From: an uncultured Candidatus Melainabacteria bacterium
GTDB taxonomy: Bacteria > Cyanobacteriota > Vampirovibrionia > Gastranaerophilales > Gastranaerophilaceae
NCBI GenBank assembly: GCA_934754655.1
Contig: CAKVIC010000003.1
Location: 1 to 64,000 of the forward strand
Direction of reading: 5' to 3'
DNA length: 64,000 nt
In this document: piece by piece, positions 1 to 8,682 of the stretch
How the letters are laid out: every line of letters starts with the position of its first letter
How positions within the stretch are numbered: position 1 is the stretch's first letter
Position numbers and translations under genes: made by a program
The notes under the pieces: generated by a model
Seen by the model: the letters and a program-made list of their open reading frames with translations, nothing else
The model's database searches: none
What the model was told of the DNA's origin: nothing

Positions 1-257
1 CGACAAACTTTGTTTGGCGCGTGAGAGGCACACAAAAAAAAGACCTCTAAGAGATCTTTTAAATGGTGGGTGTGGTGAAGGACTCCGTTGACGAACAGAA
101 AAACGTGACTAAATGTCACGTTTTTCATAGCATATCTCTTGTCATATGTATTATTAGCACTAGTCAATGGAGTAAGAACCCGACAAACTTTGTTTGGCGC
201 GTGAGAGGCACACAAAAAAAAGACCTCTAAGAGATCTTTTAAATGGTGGGTGTGGTG
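1..257. repeat. 77-bp perfect direct repeat carrying the 3' end of tRNA-Lys
   Basis: Positions 1-77 and 181-257 are identical, a 180-bp period. On the minus strand each copy holds the last nucleotides of tRNA-Lys with its encoded CCA, then a terminator (33-60 and 213-240), then a short flank. Only the 181-257 copy continues into a full tRNA. The repeat may extend left of base 1. Between the copies, 99-125 forms a perfect 11-bp hairpin with a 5-nt loop. The arrangement looks like a tandem duplication or insertion scar at the tRNA 3' end. Confidence 0.9.
213..240 (-). terminator. Terminator of tRNA-Lys
   Basis: Read on the minus strand, an 8-bp stem (AGATCTCT/AGAGGTCT, one G-T pair) sits just after the tRNA CCA end and is followed by eight T residues. 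An identical copy lies at 33-60. Confidence 0.7.
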
Positions 258-319
258 GGACTCGAACCCACGACCAATTGATTAAGAGTCAACTGCGCTA
301 CCAACTGCGCCACGCACCC
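244..319 (-). tRNA. tRNA-Lys (anticodon CUU)
   Basis: The minus strand folds into a complete cloverleaf of 76 nt with encoded CCA. The acceptor arm begins GGGTGCG, the D-stem is GCGC/GCGC, the anticodon loop is CTCTTAA (anticodon CTT, lysine AAG), and the T-stem is GTGGG/CCCAC. The acceptor stem has one defect: C6 faces A67, while the other six pairs are good. The 3' half of the acceptor is the part duplicated at 64-77, so the mismatch may mark where an insertion event replaced the 3' end. The three partial copies around it suggest an active recombination or integration target. Confidence 0.92.
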
Positions 320-471
320 GTTTTATTTAATTTTCAAATTTGGGTGCTTCGCAGTTGTTAGCGTTGGAAACTCCGTTTCCGGCGCTACCGTTCCTCTCTC
401 GAAAACTTGACATTTAGTCAACTTTTCGCTCGGCAGAGTGCCACGCACCCATAATATTTAATTTTCAATTA
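311..471. repeat. 5' tRNA-Lys fragments and covarying hairpin element
   Basis: The 5' end of tRNA-Lys plus flank (311-338) recurs at 441-470 with a few changes (CACGCACCC then an AT-rich ATTTAATTTTCAA stretch). An inverted, diverged copy of the tRNA 5' half starts at about 343 on the plus strand (GGGTGCTTC, then GCAGTTGTTAGCG). Between them 400-428 folds as CGAAAA-c-TTGAC, loop ATTTA, GTCAA-c-TTTTCG, an 11-bp stem with a C-C mismatch. It is flanked by TTCCTCTCT on the left and CTCGGCAGAGTG on the right. The same architecture recurs beside tRNA-Met at 25755-25786. Confidence 0.75.
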
Positions 472-528
472 TCATAACTGACAATGTTATTCTAACATAA
501 AAATATATATTTCAACATATTTTAAATA

Positions 529-1149
529 TTAATCAAACAACTTCGTTAATATTATATATAAGTTTACAAATATAAAGCCAAAAAATATGCCAGCTATCAC
601 GTCTATTGGAAAATGAACACCCAACCATAATCTTGAAATCGCAACCAAAAATATGAATATTCCAAAAACTACTGCTAAAAAATATCTCCAAAACTCACTA
701 CGCACATAATGCAAAACTAAAAATATTAAAATTCCATAAAAACACATTGTAGTAGCTGTATGAGTTGATGGAAAACTAAATCCTGCATATTCACAAGGTC
801 GTTCTCTGCAAACAAAATTCTTCAACAATCCATTACAAAAAAATGTAGCTTGTGTACAAAAAACAAGTAAAAAAGCTTTTAAAAATTTATGATGAGACAC
901 CAATACAGAGCAAGCAGTAATCTGAGGCCACATCATATAATTTGCACGTCCAAACTCTGAAATCGTAACCGGTATATACGACGGAAATGGTGCCAAAAAA
1001 CTTCTTATAGATTTTAGTAACATAGAGTCAAACTCTCTTATATTTGGCATATATAAAATAAGTAACGTTAATATCGTCACTACAACAACCGATATCAACA
1101 CATAATTCCAGTTCTCTGCTGTGCTTGCACCTCTGCTCATAATTCTCAA
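529..1149 (-). CDS. PAP2-family membrane phosphatase
   Basis: A 206-residue integral membrane protein with the three-part phosphatidic acid phosphatase 2 signature. K-N-F-V-C-R-E-R-P matches KX6RP, FPSTHT matches the PSGH motif with T in place of G, and SRLWLGVHFPIDV matches SRX5HX3D. The histidines of motifs 2 and 3 are the expected nucleophile and acid/base. About six hydrophobic segments are visible. Family members dephosphorylate lipid phosphates such as undecaprenyl diphosphate or phosphatidate outside the membrane; the substrate cannot be told here. It lies 2 bp after the RipA-like gene and is probably cotranscribed with it and ftsH. Confidence 0.85.
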   Translation of the reverse strand: MRIMSRGASTAENWNYVLISVVVVTILTLLILYMPNIREFDSMLLKSIRSFLAPFPSYIPVTISEFGRANYMMWPQITACSVLVSHHKFLKAFLLVFCTQATFFCNGLLKNFVCRERPCEYAGFSFPSTHTATTMCFYGILIFLVLHYVRSEFWRYFLAVVFGIFIFLVAISRLWLGVHFPIDVIAGIFFGFIFVNLYIILTKLFD

Positions 1150-1151
1150 TC

Positions 1152-1637
1152 CTAATTAATAATTGCTTCAATTAATTTATTTACTAAAGATAATACTATA
1201 GGTGTAATTTCGCTTATAAAAATTGCGAAAAAGAATATTGCACCTATAATTGATACAATTTTTTGTATATCAGAAAACATAAATATCTTCTTACTTCTAT
1301 ACTCTTGAATTCCGGTAAATTCATCAGTAAAAGGTTTAACTGGCAATTTCTCTTCCAACATTTCAATTACTTTGCTATATTTGATTTTTATAATAGTGTT
1401 ATATGAATCTATATTCATCCACCACAATACACAAATCGAAATACCTATTATTGAAAACAACAATGTTGCAGATATTCTATTCATGAAAACAACATTATTT
1501 GTGTATATAATAGCAAAAATTGTAACGATAAATGCAGCTAAATAGAATTTATTAGTACTAAAATTTCTATCTATAAAATTTTCCTTTTGTTCTGAATACA
1601 GTTTATATTCTTGAAAAATTAATTCATCTCTATCCAT
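1152..1637 (-). CDS. RipA-like membrane protein of unknown function
   Basis: A 161-residue protein with an N-terminal soluble segment (EYKLYSEQKENFIDR), two close membrane segments at roughly 30-50 and 57-75, a cytoplasmic middle containing EMLEEKLPVKPFTDEF, and a C-terminal hydrophobic segment. The layout and the LEEKLP-PFT stretch recall the RipA family of octameric membrane proteins, known from Francisella as a factor for intracellular growth. I match it by memory of motif order only. It sits 15 bp downstream of ftsH, so a membrane-quality-control connection is possible but unproven. Confidence 0.6.
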   Translation of the reverse strand: MDRDELIFQEYKLYSEQKENFIDRNFSTNKFYLAAFIVTIFAIIYTNNVVFMNRISATLLFSIIGISICVLWWMNIDSYNTIIKIKYSKVIEMLEEKLPVKPFTDEFTGIQEYRSKKIFMFSDIQKIVSIIGAIFFFAIFISEITPIVLSLVNKLIEAIIN

Positions 1638-1652
1638 ATTAATCTCCTATAT

Positions 1653-3530
1653 TTAGTCCCATTTATCAAATGTGCGTTGTTGTCTTACTTCGTTCATCAA
1701 ATCTTCAAACTCTTTTTCATCTAAAGTTTCTTTTTCTAAAAGCTTTTTCGCTATAAATTCTAACATATCTTTATTTTCACTTAAAAGAGTTTTTGCGTGC
1801 TCATACTGAGTATCAACAATCTTCTTGATTTCTTTATCAATATCAGCCGCAATTTCTTCAGAAAAATCTCTTGAATGTCCAAAATCACGCCCCATAAAAA
1901 CATGTTCTTCACTTTTGCCATACGCAAGATTTCCCATTTTTTCACTCATACCATAAGCGGTAACCATTCTTCGTGCCAAAGTAGAAACTTTTTCTAAATC
2001 ATTAGATGCCCCTGTTGTAATGTTATCTATGCCATACATTAATTCTTCTGCGACACGACCGCCCAATATCATTGTTATTTGATCTAACAGTTGATTTTTT
2101 TTCATTGTTAAATGGTCTTTTTCCGGTAATGTTAAGGTTATGCCCAATGCCATACCCCTTGGTATTATTGAAACCTTATGTAATGGATCGCAATTCTTTA
2201 ATAATTTAGCTAAAAGAGCATGACCAACTTCATGATATGCAGTATTTTCTTTTTCTTCATCTGAAATTATACGACTCTTTTTCTCAGGCCCAGCCATAAC
2301 TTTGTCTATAGCTTCTTCTAAATCAATCATTTCAATTTCAGCTTTATTATGCCTTGCCGCTAACAATGCTGCTTCATTTAATAAATTTTGCAAATCTGCT
2401 CCTGTAAAACCTGGAGTTCTTTTGGCTAAAGTTTTTATCTCAACTTCTTTAGCTAATGGCTTATTTTTTGCATGAACATTTAATATTTGTTCACGTCCCA
2501 AAACATCAGGTTTGTTAATAACAATTTGTCTATCAAAACGTCCCGGACGTAAAAGTGCATTATCTAAAATGTCAGGTCTGTTTGTTGCGGCTAATATAAT
2601 AATATTAGTATTTTCATCAAAACCATCCATTTCAACAAGTAATTGGTTCAAAGTCTGTTCACGTTCATCATGTCCACCACCTAAACCTGCTCCACGTTGA
2701 CGACCCACCGCATCAATTTCATCAATGAAAACTATACAAGGTTGATGTTTTTTCGCTTGTTCAAACAAATCTCTAACCCTAGATGCGCCAACACCAACAA
2801 ACATTTCTACAAAATCAGAACCACTTATTGAAAAAAATGGAACTCCTGCTTCACCTGCTACAGCTTTTGCCATAAGAGTTTTACCGGTACCTGGAGCGCC
2901 AACCAACAAAACACCTTTAGGGATTTTTGCTCCCAATTTCACGTATTTATCACTATGCTTTAAAAAGTCGACAATCTCTTCCAATTCTTTACGTTCTTCA
3001 TCAATCCCTGCAACATCTTTAAATGTTGTTTTAACCTTATTATCCATAAGCATTTTTGCTCTACTTTTACCAAAAGACATTGCTTGCGCACCACCAGCTT
3101 GGATTGAACGTATAATTAAAGCAAAAAATCCTAAAACCAATAAGATTGTTATTAATGAAGAACCAAGCCCAAATGAACCTGACTCATTATTTTTCTTAAC
3201 GTTTATTGCGACATCATTCTCTTGCAAAGTTTTTACAATATCAGAATTTTCCGGTAAATTAACTTTATACAATAATTGAGCCGGCTTAATATCAGTATAA
3301 AAAGGGTTTGTATTTTCTTTCTTTACCTCTGGTTGATTAATAGGATACGCAATTAAAGTATCTTTACCCATATCAACTTTTTGAATTTCGTGGTTTTCAA
3401 TTTTTTGTATAAAAGTTGTATATGCAAGTTCCTCTGTACTTGAAGTAGGACCTGTAAAAAGCATTGAAATAAATGCCATTACCATAATGCCCAAAATTAT
3501 ATACATACCAACTGATTGATTTTTGTTCAT
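1653..3530 (-). CDS. ftsH: ATP-dependent zinc metalloprotease FtsH
   Basis: FtsH is a membrane-anchored AAA protease that extracts and degrades misfolded membrane proteins and short-lived regulators. The 625-residue product has a first membrane segment at about 8-26, an external domain to about 120, and a second segment at 124-141. Walker A is GAPGTGKT (211-218), Walker B is IVFIDEID, and the second region of homology contains [18 protein letters not shown]. The zinc site HEVGH is at 433-437, with a third ligand expected near SNDLEK. Length is normal. The ATG is preceded by AGGGAGA. The first gene of a minus-strand set with the RipA-like and PAP2 genes. Confidence 0.98.
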   Translation of the reverse strand: MNKNQSVGMYIILGIMVMAFISMLFTGPTSSTEELAYTTFIQKIENHEIQKVDMGKDTLIAYPINQPEVKKENTNPFYTDIKPAQLLYKVNLPENSDIVKTLQENDVAINVKKNNESGSFGLGSSLITILLVLGFFALIIRSIQAGGAQAMSFGKSRAKMLMDNKVKTTFKDVAGIDEERKELEEIVDFLKHSDKYVKLGAKIPKGVLLVGAPGTGKTLMAKAVAGEAGVPFFSISGSDFVEMFVGVGASRVRDLFEQAKKHQPCIVFIDEIDAVGRQRGAGLGGGHDEREQTLNQLLVEMDGFDENTNIIILAATNRPDILDNALLRPGRFDRQIVINKPDVLGREQILNVHAKNKPLAKEVEIKTLAKRTPGFTGADLQNLLNEAALLAARHNKAEIEMIDLEEAIDKVMAGPEKKSRIISDEEKENTAYHEVGHALLAKLLKNCDPLHKVSIIPRGMALGITLTLPEKDHLTMKKNQLLDQITMILGGRVAEELMYGIDNITTGASNDLEKVSTLARRMVTAYGMSEKMGNLAYGKSEEHVFMGRDFGHSRDFSEEIAADIDKEIKKIVDTQYEHAKTLLSENKDMLEFIAKKLLEKETLDEKEFEDLMNEVRQQRTFDKWD

Positions 3531-3673
3531 AGTTCTCCCTTTTTACATTTTTATGAATTATATTATAACACAATAATTTAAGTTTTTATTCTCTTAATTT
3601 TTCTTAACAAATTAGGCAATTTTTTGATTGTAAAATACTTTATATATATAAACAGTATATACACAGGATAATT

Positions 3674-4663
3674 ATGAACGATTTTTTACACGGCTTATAT
3701 CATGGCTTAGTTGGAAGTATGCTAAATCGCATGCGATGGAACTTTATGCCATTAAATAATTATTGGAATACAGACCCTTACCAAAGTGGTTTGAGCATGT
3801 TCAATAGCTATTTTCAACAAAATAATTTACCTGTGACAACCTTTACCTCATTAGCACAAACTCAAATAAATTCTTCACCAAGGTCTGTTTGGGATTATGC
3901 AATTACAAATTTTCCAACCCCTAACTTTGGCGGTTTACCAAATTATAATCAAAATTTTGCACAAGAGGTTATGCAAAATTACATTCCAAGTTTTACCCCT
4001 GGATTTACCCCCGGATTTACCCCCGGAGCCTTTTTGAATTATGCTGGCGGACAAGAGATGTTTAATTCAGGATTAAAAACAAGTAAAAAAACATCACAAG
4101 GTGCGCCAACATCAAGATATTCAGATAGTGATACTTCTAATTTTTCTTATGATGCAGATACTTTAAAACAAAAATGGAGTAAAAAGAAATCCGGTTTATC
4201 ACAAGGTTTTTATAATAAAGTTGTTCAAGTTGCAAAAAGAATAAAATGCAGCCCTGACGATTTAATGGCATTAATGAATTCTGAAAGCAATTTAAATCCA
4301 GCATCACAAAATCCAAGCAGTAATGCTACCGGATTAATCCAATTTATGCCATCAACAGCTAAGGGATTAGGAACTAGCGTTGAGAACTTAAAAACAATGT
4401 CAGCAGAGCAACAATTAGTTTATGTCGAAAAATATTTGCTAGGAGTAAAAAAATCCGCAGGATACAATGACACCGATACCATTGGCGCCGGAACGTTGTA
4501 CGCATTAACATTCTTGCCTAAGTTTGCTAAACAAGATATTTTAGTAACAAAAAACAACGATCCAAACGGATATTATAGAAATAATGCAGGTTTGGATTTT
4601 GACAAAGATGGAAAAATTACGAAAGCAGATTTAGCAAAACAATTAGATAAAAAACGAGCATAA
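3674..4663 (+). CDS. Transglycosylase-like (SLT/lysozyme-fold) protein without signal peptide
   Basis: Residues from about 180 to 290 resemble the lytic transglycosylase SLT domain: a likely catalytic Glu in NSESNLNP, then NATGLIQFMPSTA and a C-terminal Tyr/Ala-rich helix region. Such enzymes cleave the MurNAc-GlcNAc bond of peptidoglycan. The last 25 residues contain DFDKDGKITKADL, a calcium-binding EF-hand-like loop. The first 170 residues are Asn/Phe/Gln-rich, with three tandem FTPG units near 118-129 encoded by a near-perfect 12-bp tandem repeat. No classical signal peptide is visible, so export, if it occurs, uses another route. The start has AGGA upstream. Confidence 0.75.
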   Translation: MNDFLHGLYHGLVGSMLNRMRWNFMPLNNYWNTDPYQSGLSMFNSYFQQNNLPVTTFTSLAQTQINSSPRSVWDYAITNFPTPNFGGLPNYNQNFAQEVMQNYIPSFTPGFTPGFTPGAFLNYAGGQEMFNSGLKTSKKTSQGAPTSRYSDSDTSNFSYDADTLKQKWSKKKSGLSQGFYNKVVQVAKRIKCSPDDLMALMNSESNLNPASQNPSSNATGLIQFMPSTAKGLGTSVENLKTMSAEQQLVYVEKYLLGVKKSAGYNDTDTIGAGTLYALTFLPKFAKQDILVTKNNDPNGYYRNNAGLDFDKDGKITKADLAKQLDKKRA

Positions 4664-4668
4664 AAAAA

Positions 4669-4692
4669 AAGCCGTTTCTTTAAGAACGGCTA
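4669..4692 (-). terminator. Terminator, mainly for the minus-strand amidase gene
   Basis: A 7-bp stem AGCCGTT/AACGGCT. On the minus strand it is followed by a run of nine T, fitting termination after the gene ending at 4859. The plus-strand gene ends just before it, but no plus-strand T-run follows. Confidence 0.6.
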
Positions 4693-4711
4693 CCAGACTT
4701 GGGGAGGAGGT

Positions 4712-4744
4712 ATGAAAAACCTTTTGGTTTTCCATATCAATTAA
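4712..4744 (+). CDS. Possible 10-residue leader-like ORF
   Basis: The strong purine-rich sequence GGGGAGGAGG ends 1 base before an ATG that opens a 10-codon frame (MKNLLVFHIN). The frame overlaps a hairpin with arms AAAACC/GGTTTT. The spacing from the purine run is short for a ribosome site, and nothing downstream on this strand could be controlled by it, so coding is doubtful. Confidence 0.2.
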   Translation: MKNLLVFHIN

Positions 4745-4858
4745 ATCGGCAAAAAATTTTTAAACTTAAATATAAAACACAAAATCTACATCAAACAATG
4801 TAGTGAAATTAAAGCCGGATATAACAGGATAAAGTTCAAAATCTAAATACAATTATCT

Positions 4859-6226
4859 TTACTTATTTTTCATCTCATCTTGAGTGAAATAACAAAGGAT
4901 TCCATTGGCAATTGATTTTGCAATATTTCTAGGAAAATTTTCAGTTTTATACATAACAGAATCCAACGGATTTGTCATATACAAAGTTTCAACCAAAATA
5001 CCAACATATTCAGTAGGTCTAAGCACTGCAAAACTAGCGGTTTTTATACCATTTTTCTTCGTGTTATTTTCAGAAGTTATATAATCCTCAACGATTTTAG
5101 CTAACTCTTTTGAATTTTTATTATAATAATAAACCGTAGTTCCACGATTTTTATGAATATCCATTTTTATATCACCTATAGAATCTAAATGAATGCTTAC
5201 AAATACATCAGCACAACTATTTTTTGCAATATTAGTTCTTTCTTCTAAATCAACATTTCCATCACATTCGCGTGTCATAATTACATTTGCGCCCATAATT
5301 TTTAAAATTTCTTGCAACTCTAACGCTATTGAAAGATTAATATCTTTTTCTTTATCTCCTAAACACCCTATTGCGCCACGTTCAGAGCCGCCATGCCCTG
5401 CATCTACAACAATTGTAATTCCATCCAGTGTTTTTGTTTCAGGAACAGGCAAAGAATTGACTTTAAATTTATATGTGCCATTACATAAAATCGTTTTATA
5501 CTTATATTTTTCAGGTTTTCTTATATTTATTGTATAAACAGATTCTTCGGCTGAATATGGATTATAAACTCTAAATATAATTTCTTTTGCATTTTCCTCT
5601 ATTGTATAAGGCAATTTTTCAGAAAATTCAATAACATGCTCTGAAGCATTTTTAAATGTTTTGCTATCCATTGTATAAAATTTAACTTCAGAATTAAAAT
5701 TAAATTTTTGAACAGCATTTTTTGCTATCCAAGCGGTTTTATCTTTTGATAAAAAAACTCTATAAAATTCGCCTTGTTCGCCATTAATAATAAGATTTGT
5801 ATCTTTAAATAAATGAGAAATTCTATTCATGCCATAATCAATAGGAGTACTACGTAAAGGTGTATTATCTTTTAGCACTATGTAATTTGCCGGCTCAAAT
5901 TCAATTAATTGAGGCTTTTCTATAGGCAAAGATTTATTTTTGTATATTTTATAAATTGTTCTGCTAAAATTTGAACGTATAATTATTCTATTTTCACCAT
6001 CTTTTAGTTTTACAGAATGAGCGAAAGCCCCATTTGATGCAACATGAATTTTTTCGTCATTAATTGTAATTGCCTCTGTTTTATTAGCTTTGCCGACAAA
6101 AAAAGCGTATTGAGTATTAACAGTGAATTTTTTCTCTGTTGGTAGCGTCAAATTGAATGCAAAAACTTTACATGAAACAAAGATTGTAATAAAAAATAAC
6201 AATAAAATTTTACGCATGCTTTTCAT
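4859..6226 (-). CDS. N-acetylmuramoyl-L-alanine amidase (Amidase_3), secreted
   Basis: This enzyme cuts the amide between MurNAc and the stem peptide of peptidoglycan. The C-terminal catalytic domain (about 270-450) shows the zinc site: VVDAGHGG (His), a Glu in GDKEKDINL, SIHLDS (His), and the catalytic Glu in ILVETLYMTN. The N-terminus MKSMRKILLLFFITIF with SCKVFAF is a signal peptide. The frame stays open to a TTG at 6253, but the first ATG, at 6226, matches the signal peptide and is preferred. The middle (about 100-260) has SH3-like or AMIN-like beta-rich sequence I cannot assign. Divergent from dnaX. Confidence 0.88.
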   Translation of the reverse strand: MKSMRKILLLFFITIFVSCKVFAFNLTLPTEKKFTVNTQYAFFVGKANKTEAITINDEKIHVASNGAFAHSVKLKDGENRIIIRSNFSRTIYKIYKNKSLPIEKPQLIEFEPANYIVLKDNTPLRSTPIDYGMNRISHLFKDTNLIINGEQGEFYRVFLSKDKTAWIAKNAVQKFNFNSEVKFYTMDSKTFKNASEHVIEFSEKLPYTIEENAKEIIFRVYNPYSAEESVYTINIRKPEKYKYKTILCNGTYKFKVNSLPVPETKTLDGITIVVDAGHGGSERGAIGCLGDKEKDINLSIALELQEILKIMGANVIMTRECDGNVDLEERTNIAKNSCADVFVSIHLDSIGDIKMDIHKNRGTTVYYYNKNSKELAKIVEDYITSENNTKKNGIKTASFAVLRPTEYVGILVETLYMTNPLDSVMYKTENFPRNIAKSIANGILCYFTQDEMKNK

Positions 6227-6277
6227 AATATTATAAAACTTAACTCTTTGCAATTTTTATGTTAAACTAAACTTATT

Positions 6278-8119
6278 ATGAGTGGAAATTATATACCATT
6301 ATACAGAAAATATCGTCCACAAACATTAGAAACCTTGGTGGGACAGGAGCATATAAAGAAAACTTTAACAAGCGCAATTGAACTTGGTAAAATTTCACAT
6401 GCTTATTTATTTACAGGACCTCGAGGAACTGGTAAAACATCAACGGCAAGAATTCTTGCAAAATCTCTAAATTGCAAAAACGGCCCTACAATTCATCCTT
6501 GCGGAGTGTGTGAAAGCTGCCAAGACATTACAAATTCCGTTCCTATTGATGTAATTGAAATTGATGCGGCTAGCAATAGAAAAGTTGAAGATGCTCAAAA
6601 TATTTTAGAAAAAGTTCAATATGTTCCAGTTAACGGCAGATACAAAATTTACATCATAGATGAAGTTCACATGTTAACAAACCACGCCTTCAATGCTTTG
6701 CTAAAAACATTAGAAGAACCGCCTGAAAACGTTATTTTTATTCTTGCAACAACAGAAGTTCACAAAGTTTTAGACACAATTAAAAGCCGTTGCCAACGCT
6801 TTGATTTTAGAAGGATTACGACAGAAGATATTGTTAAGCATTTAAGATTTATTGCTGATAAAGAACAAATTAATATTACAGATGATGCGCTCTTAGCTAT
6901 CGCAAAAAATTCAGCCGGTGGCATGCGCGACAGTATTTCTTTATTAGACCAACTTAGTTTGTTAGGAATTTCAAAAGAAATAACAGTTGATGATGTAAAT
7001 TCTGTTTTAGGAAGAATTTCATTTGATGTTTTATTTGATTTATCATCAAAAATAATTTCTTCAAAACCTAATGAATCAATAGAATTATTAAACAAAATTT
7101 ATAATTCAGGCAATGAACCTTTACAAATTTTGACTAATTTATGTGAATATTTCAAGAATTTATTGATTGTAAAAACCTGTAATTCTGATATGTTACAAGA
7201 TTTGACAGGATTGAATTCGTTGCAAATTGACGAATTAAAAAAGCAAAAAGAACTCTTAGAAACCCAACAAATAGTTTTTTTAATAGAACGAATTTCATAT
7301 TATATAAAAGAAATTAAACTTGCTGTAAACCAACATTTATGGTTAGAAGTTTGTTTAATTGATTTATCAAATATGGCTGAAAATTCAAAGCTACTTGAGT
7401 TACAACAACGTCTTAATGCGATTGAAGTTGGTAATATTCAGCCAATTTCAACACCACAAATTGTTATGACAAAACCAGCACCGGTTCCACCACAAAATGT
7501 TGTTGAAAATATTGCAAAATCAAAAGAAACTAGTGTTGAGCCTGCCAAGAAAAATGATTTATCGACAACAACGACTAACCAAGTTGAATTTACACCACCA
7601 CCAATGTCTAAAAAAATGGCAAGCAATGATATTAACTCTTTGTGGCAGGTTTTGTTATCAAATATAAAAAGTCCGTCAACTCAAGCAATCTTAAAGCTTG
7701 CGACACCGGTACAAATTACTGATTCAGGAGTTATTTTAACTTTTAAAAATGAAAGATTAATATCTCAAATCAATGATTCAAATAAAAAACAATTAATTAT
7801 TGATGCCGCAAACACGATGTTTAGCAAAAACGATATTTCTGTCGTAATTCGTTTGCCACAAGCAGATGATGCAAAATTGCAACAAACTACAACTTCTGCA
7901 CAAACCATAGAGCAAACTCCGATAAGTGTACCACAAACCCATAAAGCCACTGATGAGCCAAAAATTAAAAAACCAGTTATCGAAAAACAAAATGAAGTTA
8001 AGGATGAAATTAAAAAAACTAAAAAAATAGAAGAGCAAGATAATGAAAAAAATGAGCGTATGGAATCTGAACAAGAGAAAATGGTTTTAGATTTGTTTGA
8101 TGGTAAATACGTTGAATAG
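6278..8119 (+). CDS. dnaX: DNA polymerase III subunits gamma and tau
   Basis: DnaX is the ATPase of the replisome clamp loader. Of 613 residues, the first 370 hold the conserved AAA core: Walker A GPRGTGKT (47-54), the zinc-binding Cys quartet (C66, C75, C78, C81), Walker B-like YIIDEVHML, the sensor stretch ILATTEVHKV, and SRCQRFDF. The remainder is a low-complexity Pro/Gln/Lys-rich linker with a small tau-like domain at about 445-520 (LWQVLLSNIKSPSTQAIL). The tail ends in a highly charged Glu/Lys stretch and LDLFDGKYVE. I see no clear gamma frameshift signal. No good ribosome site precedes the ATG. Confidence 0.96.
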   Translation: MSGNYIPLYRKYRPQTLETLVGQEHIKKTLTSAIELGKISHAYLFTGPRGTGKTSTARILAKSLNCKNGPTIHPCGVCESCQDITNSVPIDVIEIDAASNRKVEDAQNILEKVQYVPVNGRYKIYIIDEVHMLTNHAFNALLKTLEEPPENVIFILATTEVHKVLDTIKSRCQRFDFRRITTEDIVKHLRFIADKEQINITDDALLAIAKNSAGGMRDSISLLDQLSLLGISKEITVDDVNSVLGRISFDVLFDLSSKIISSKPNESIELLNKIYNSGNEPLQILTNLCEYFKNLLIVKTCNSDMLQDLTGLNSLQIDELKKQKELLETQQIVFLIERISYYIKEIKLAVNQHLWLEVCLIDLSNMAENSKLLELQQRLNAIEVGNIQPISTPQIVMTKPAPVPPQNVVENIAKSKETSVEPAKKNDLSTTTTNQVEFTPPPMSKKMASNDINSLWQVLLSNIKSPSTQAILKLATPVQITDSGVILTFKNERLISQINDSNKKQLIIDAANTMFSKNDISVVIRLPQADDAKLQQTTTSAQTIEQTPISVPQTHKATDEPKIKKPVIEKQNEVKDEIKKTKKIEEQDNEKNERMESEQEKMVLDLFDGKYVE

Positions 8120-8190
8120 CTTGAATTTTTTGATATCTTGCATAAAAAATAACTTAATTATATAATATCAAAAATCAGAAAGAGGGAGTC

Positions 8191-8682
8191 ATGAATTACC
8201 ATAATATTACAAAAGATGACATGTTAAATGGCGACGGATTAAGGGTCGTATTGTGGGTTGCTGGTTGCACTCATCATTGTGCAAATTGTCAAAACCCAAT
8301 CACGTGGGATGTTGCCGGTGGCTTGCCTTTTGATGAAGCAGCTGAAAAAGAACTTTTTGAAGCTTTAGCAAAACCACATATATCAGGAATAACTTTTTCA
8401 GGTGGCGACCCTCTTCATCCATTTAATAGAGAAGAAGTTTTTAGACTTATTAAAAAAGTTAGAAAAGAGCTTCCGCAAAAAACTATTTGGCTATATACAG
8501 GTTTTTTGTGGAATGAAATCAAGGATATTCCGGAAATTGCTGATATAGACGTAATCTGTGAAGGAAAATTTGTTAATGAATTATTAGATAATAAACTTCA
8601 CTGGGTTGGAAGCTCAAATCAAAAAGTTATAGACGTAAAAAAATCATTAGAAACAAATAGTGAGGTATACCATGAAACATAA
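8191..8682 (+). CDS. nrdG: Anaerobic ribonucleotide reductase activating protein
   Basis: NrdG is a radical-SAM enzyme that installs the glycyl radical on the anaerobic reductase NrdD. The 163-residue product has the [4Fe-4S] motif CTHHCANC (C26, C30, C33), which is the CX3CX2C form, and TFSGGDPL, which is the SAM-binding GGD region. Length is normal. A strong site AGAGGGAG precedes the ATG. NrdD is not in this window. The gene overlaps the following ligase by 11 bp, so the two are translated from one message. Confidence 0.92.
   Translation: MNYHNITKDDMLNGDGLRVVLWVAGCTHHCANCQNPITWDVAGGLPFDEAAEKELFEALAKPHISGITFSGGDPLHPFNREEVFRLIKKVRKELPQKTIWLYTGFLWNEIKDIPEIADIDVICEGKFVNELLDNKLHWVGSSNQKVIDVKKSLETNSEVYHET

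Noticed and set aside
5193..5537. 114-codon plus-strand ORF
   Set aside because: Antisense of the amidase catalytic domain, where the zinc motifs are clear on the minus strand.
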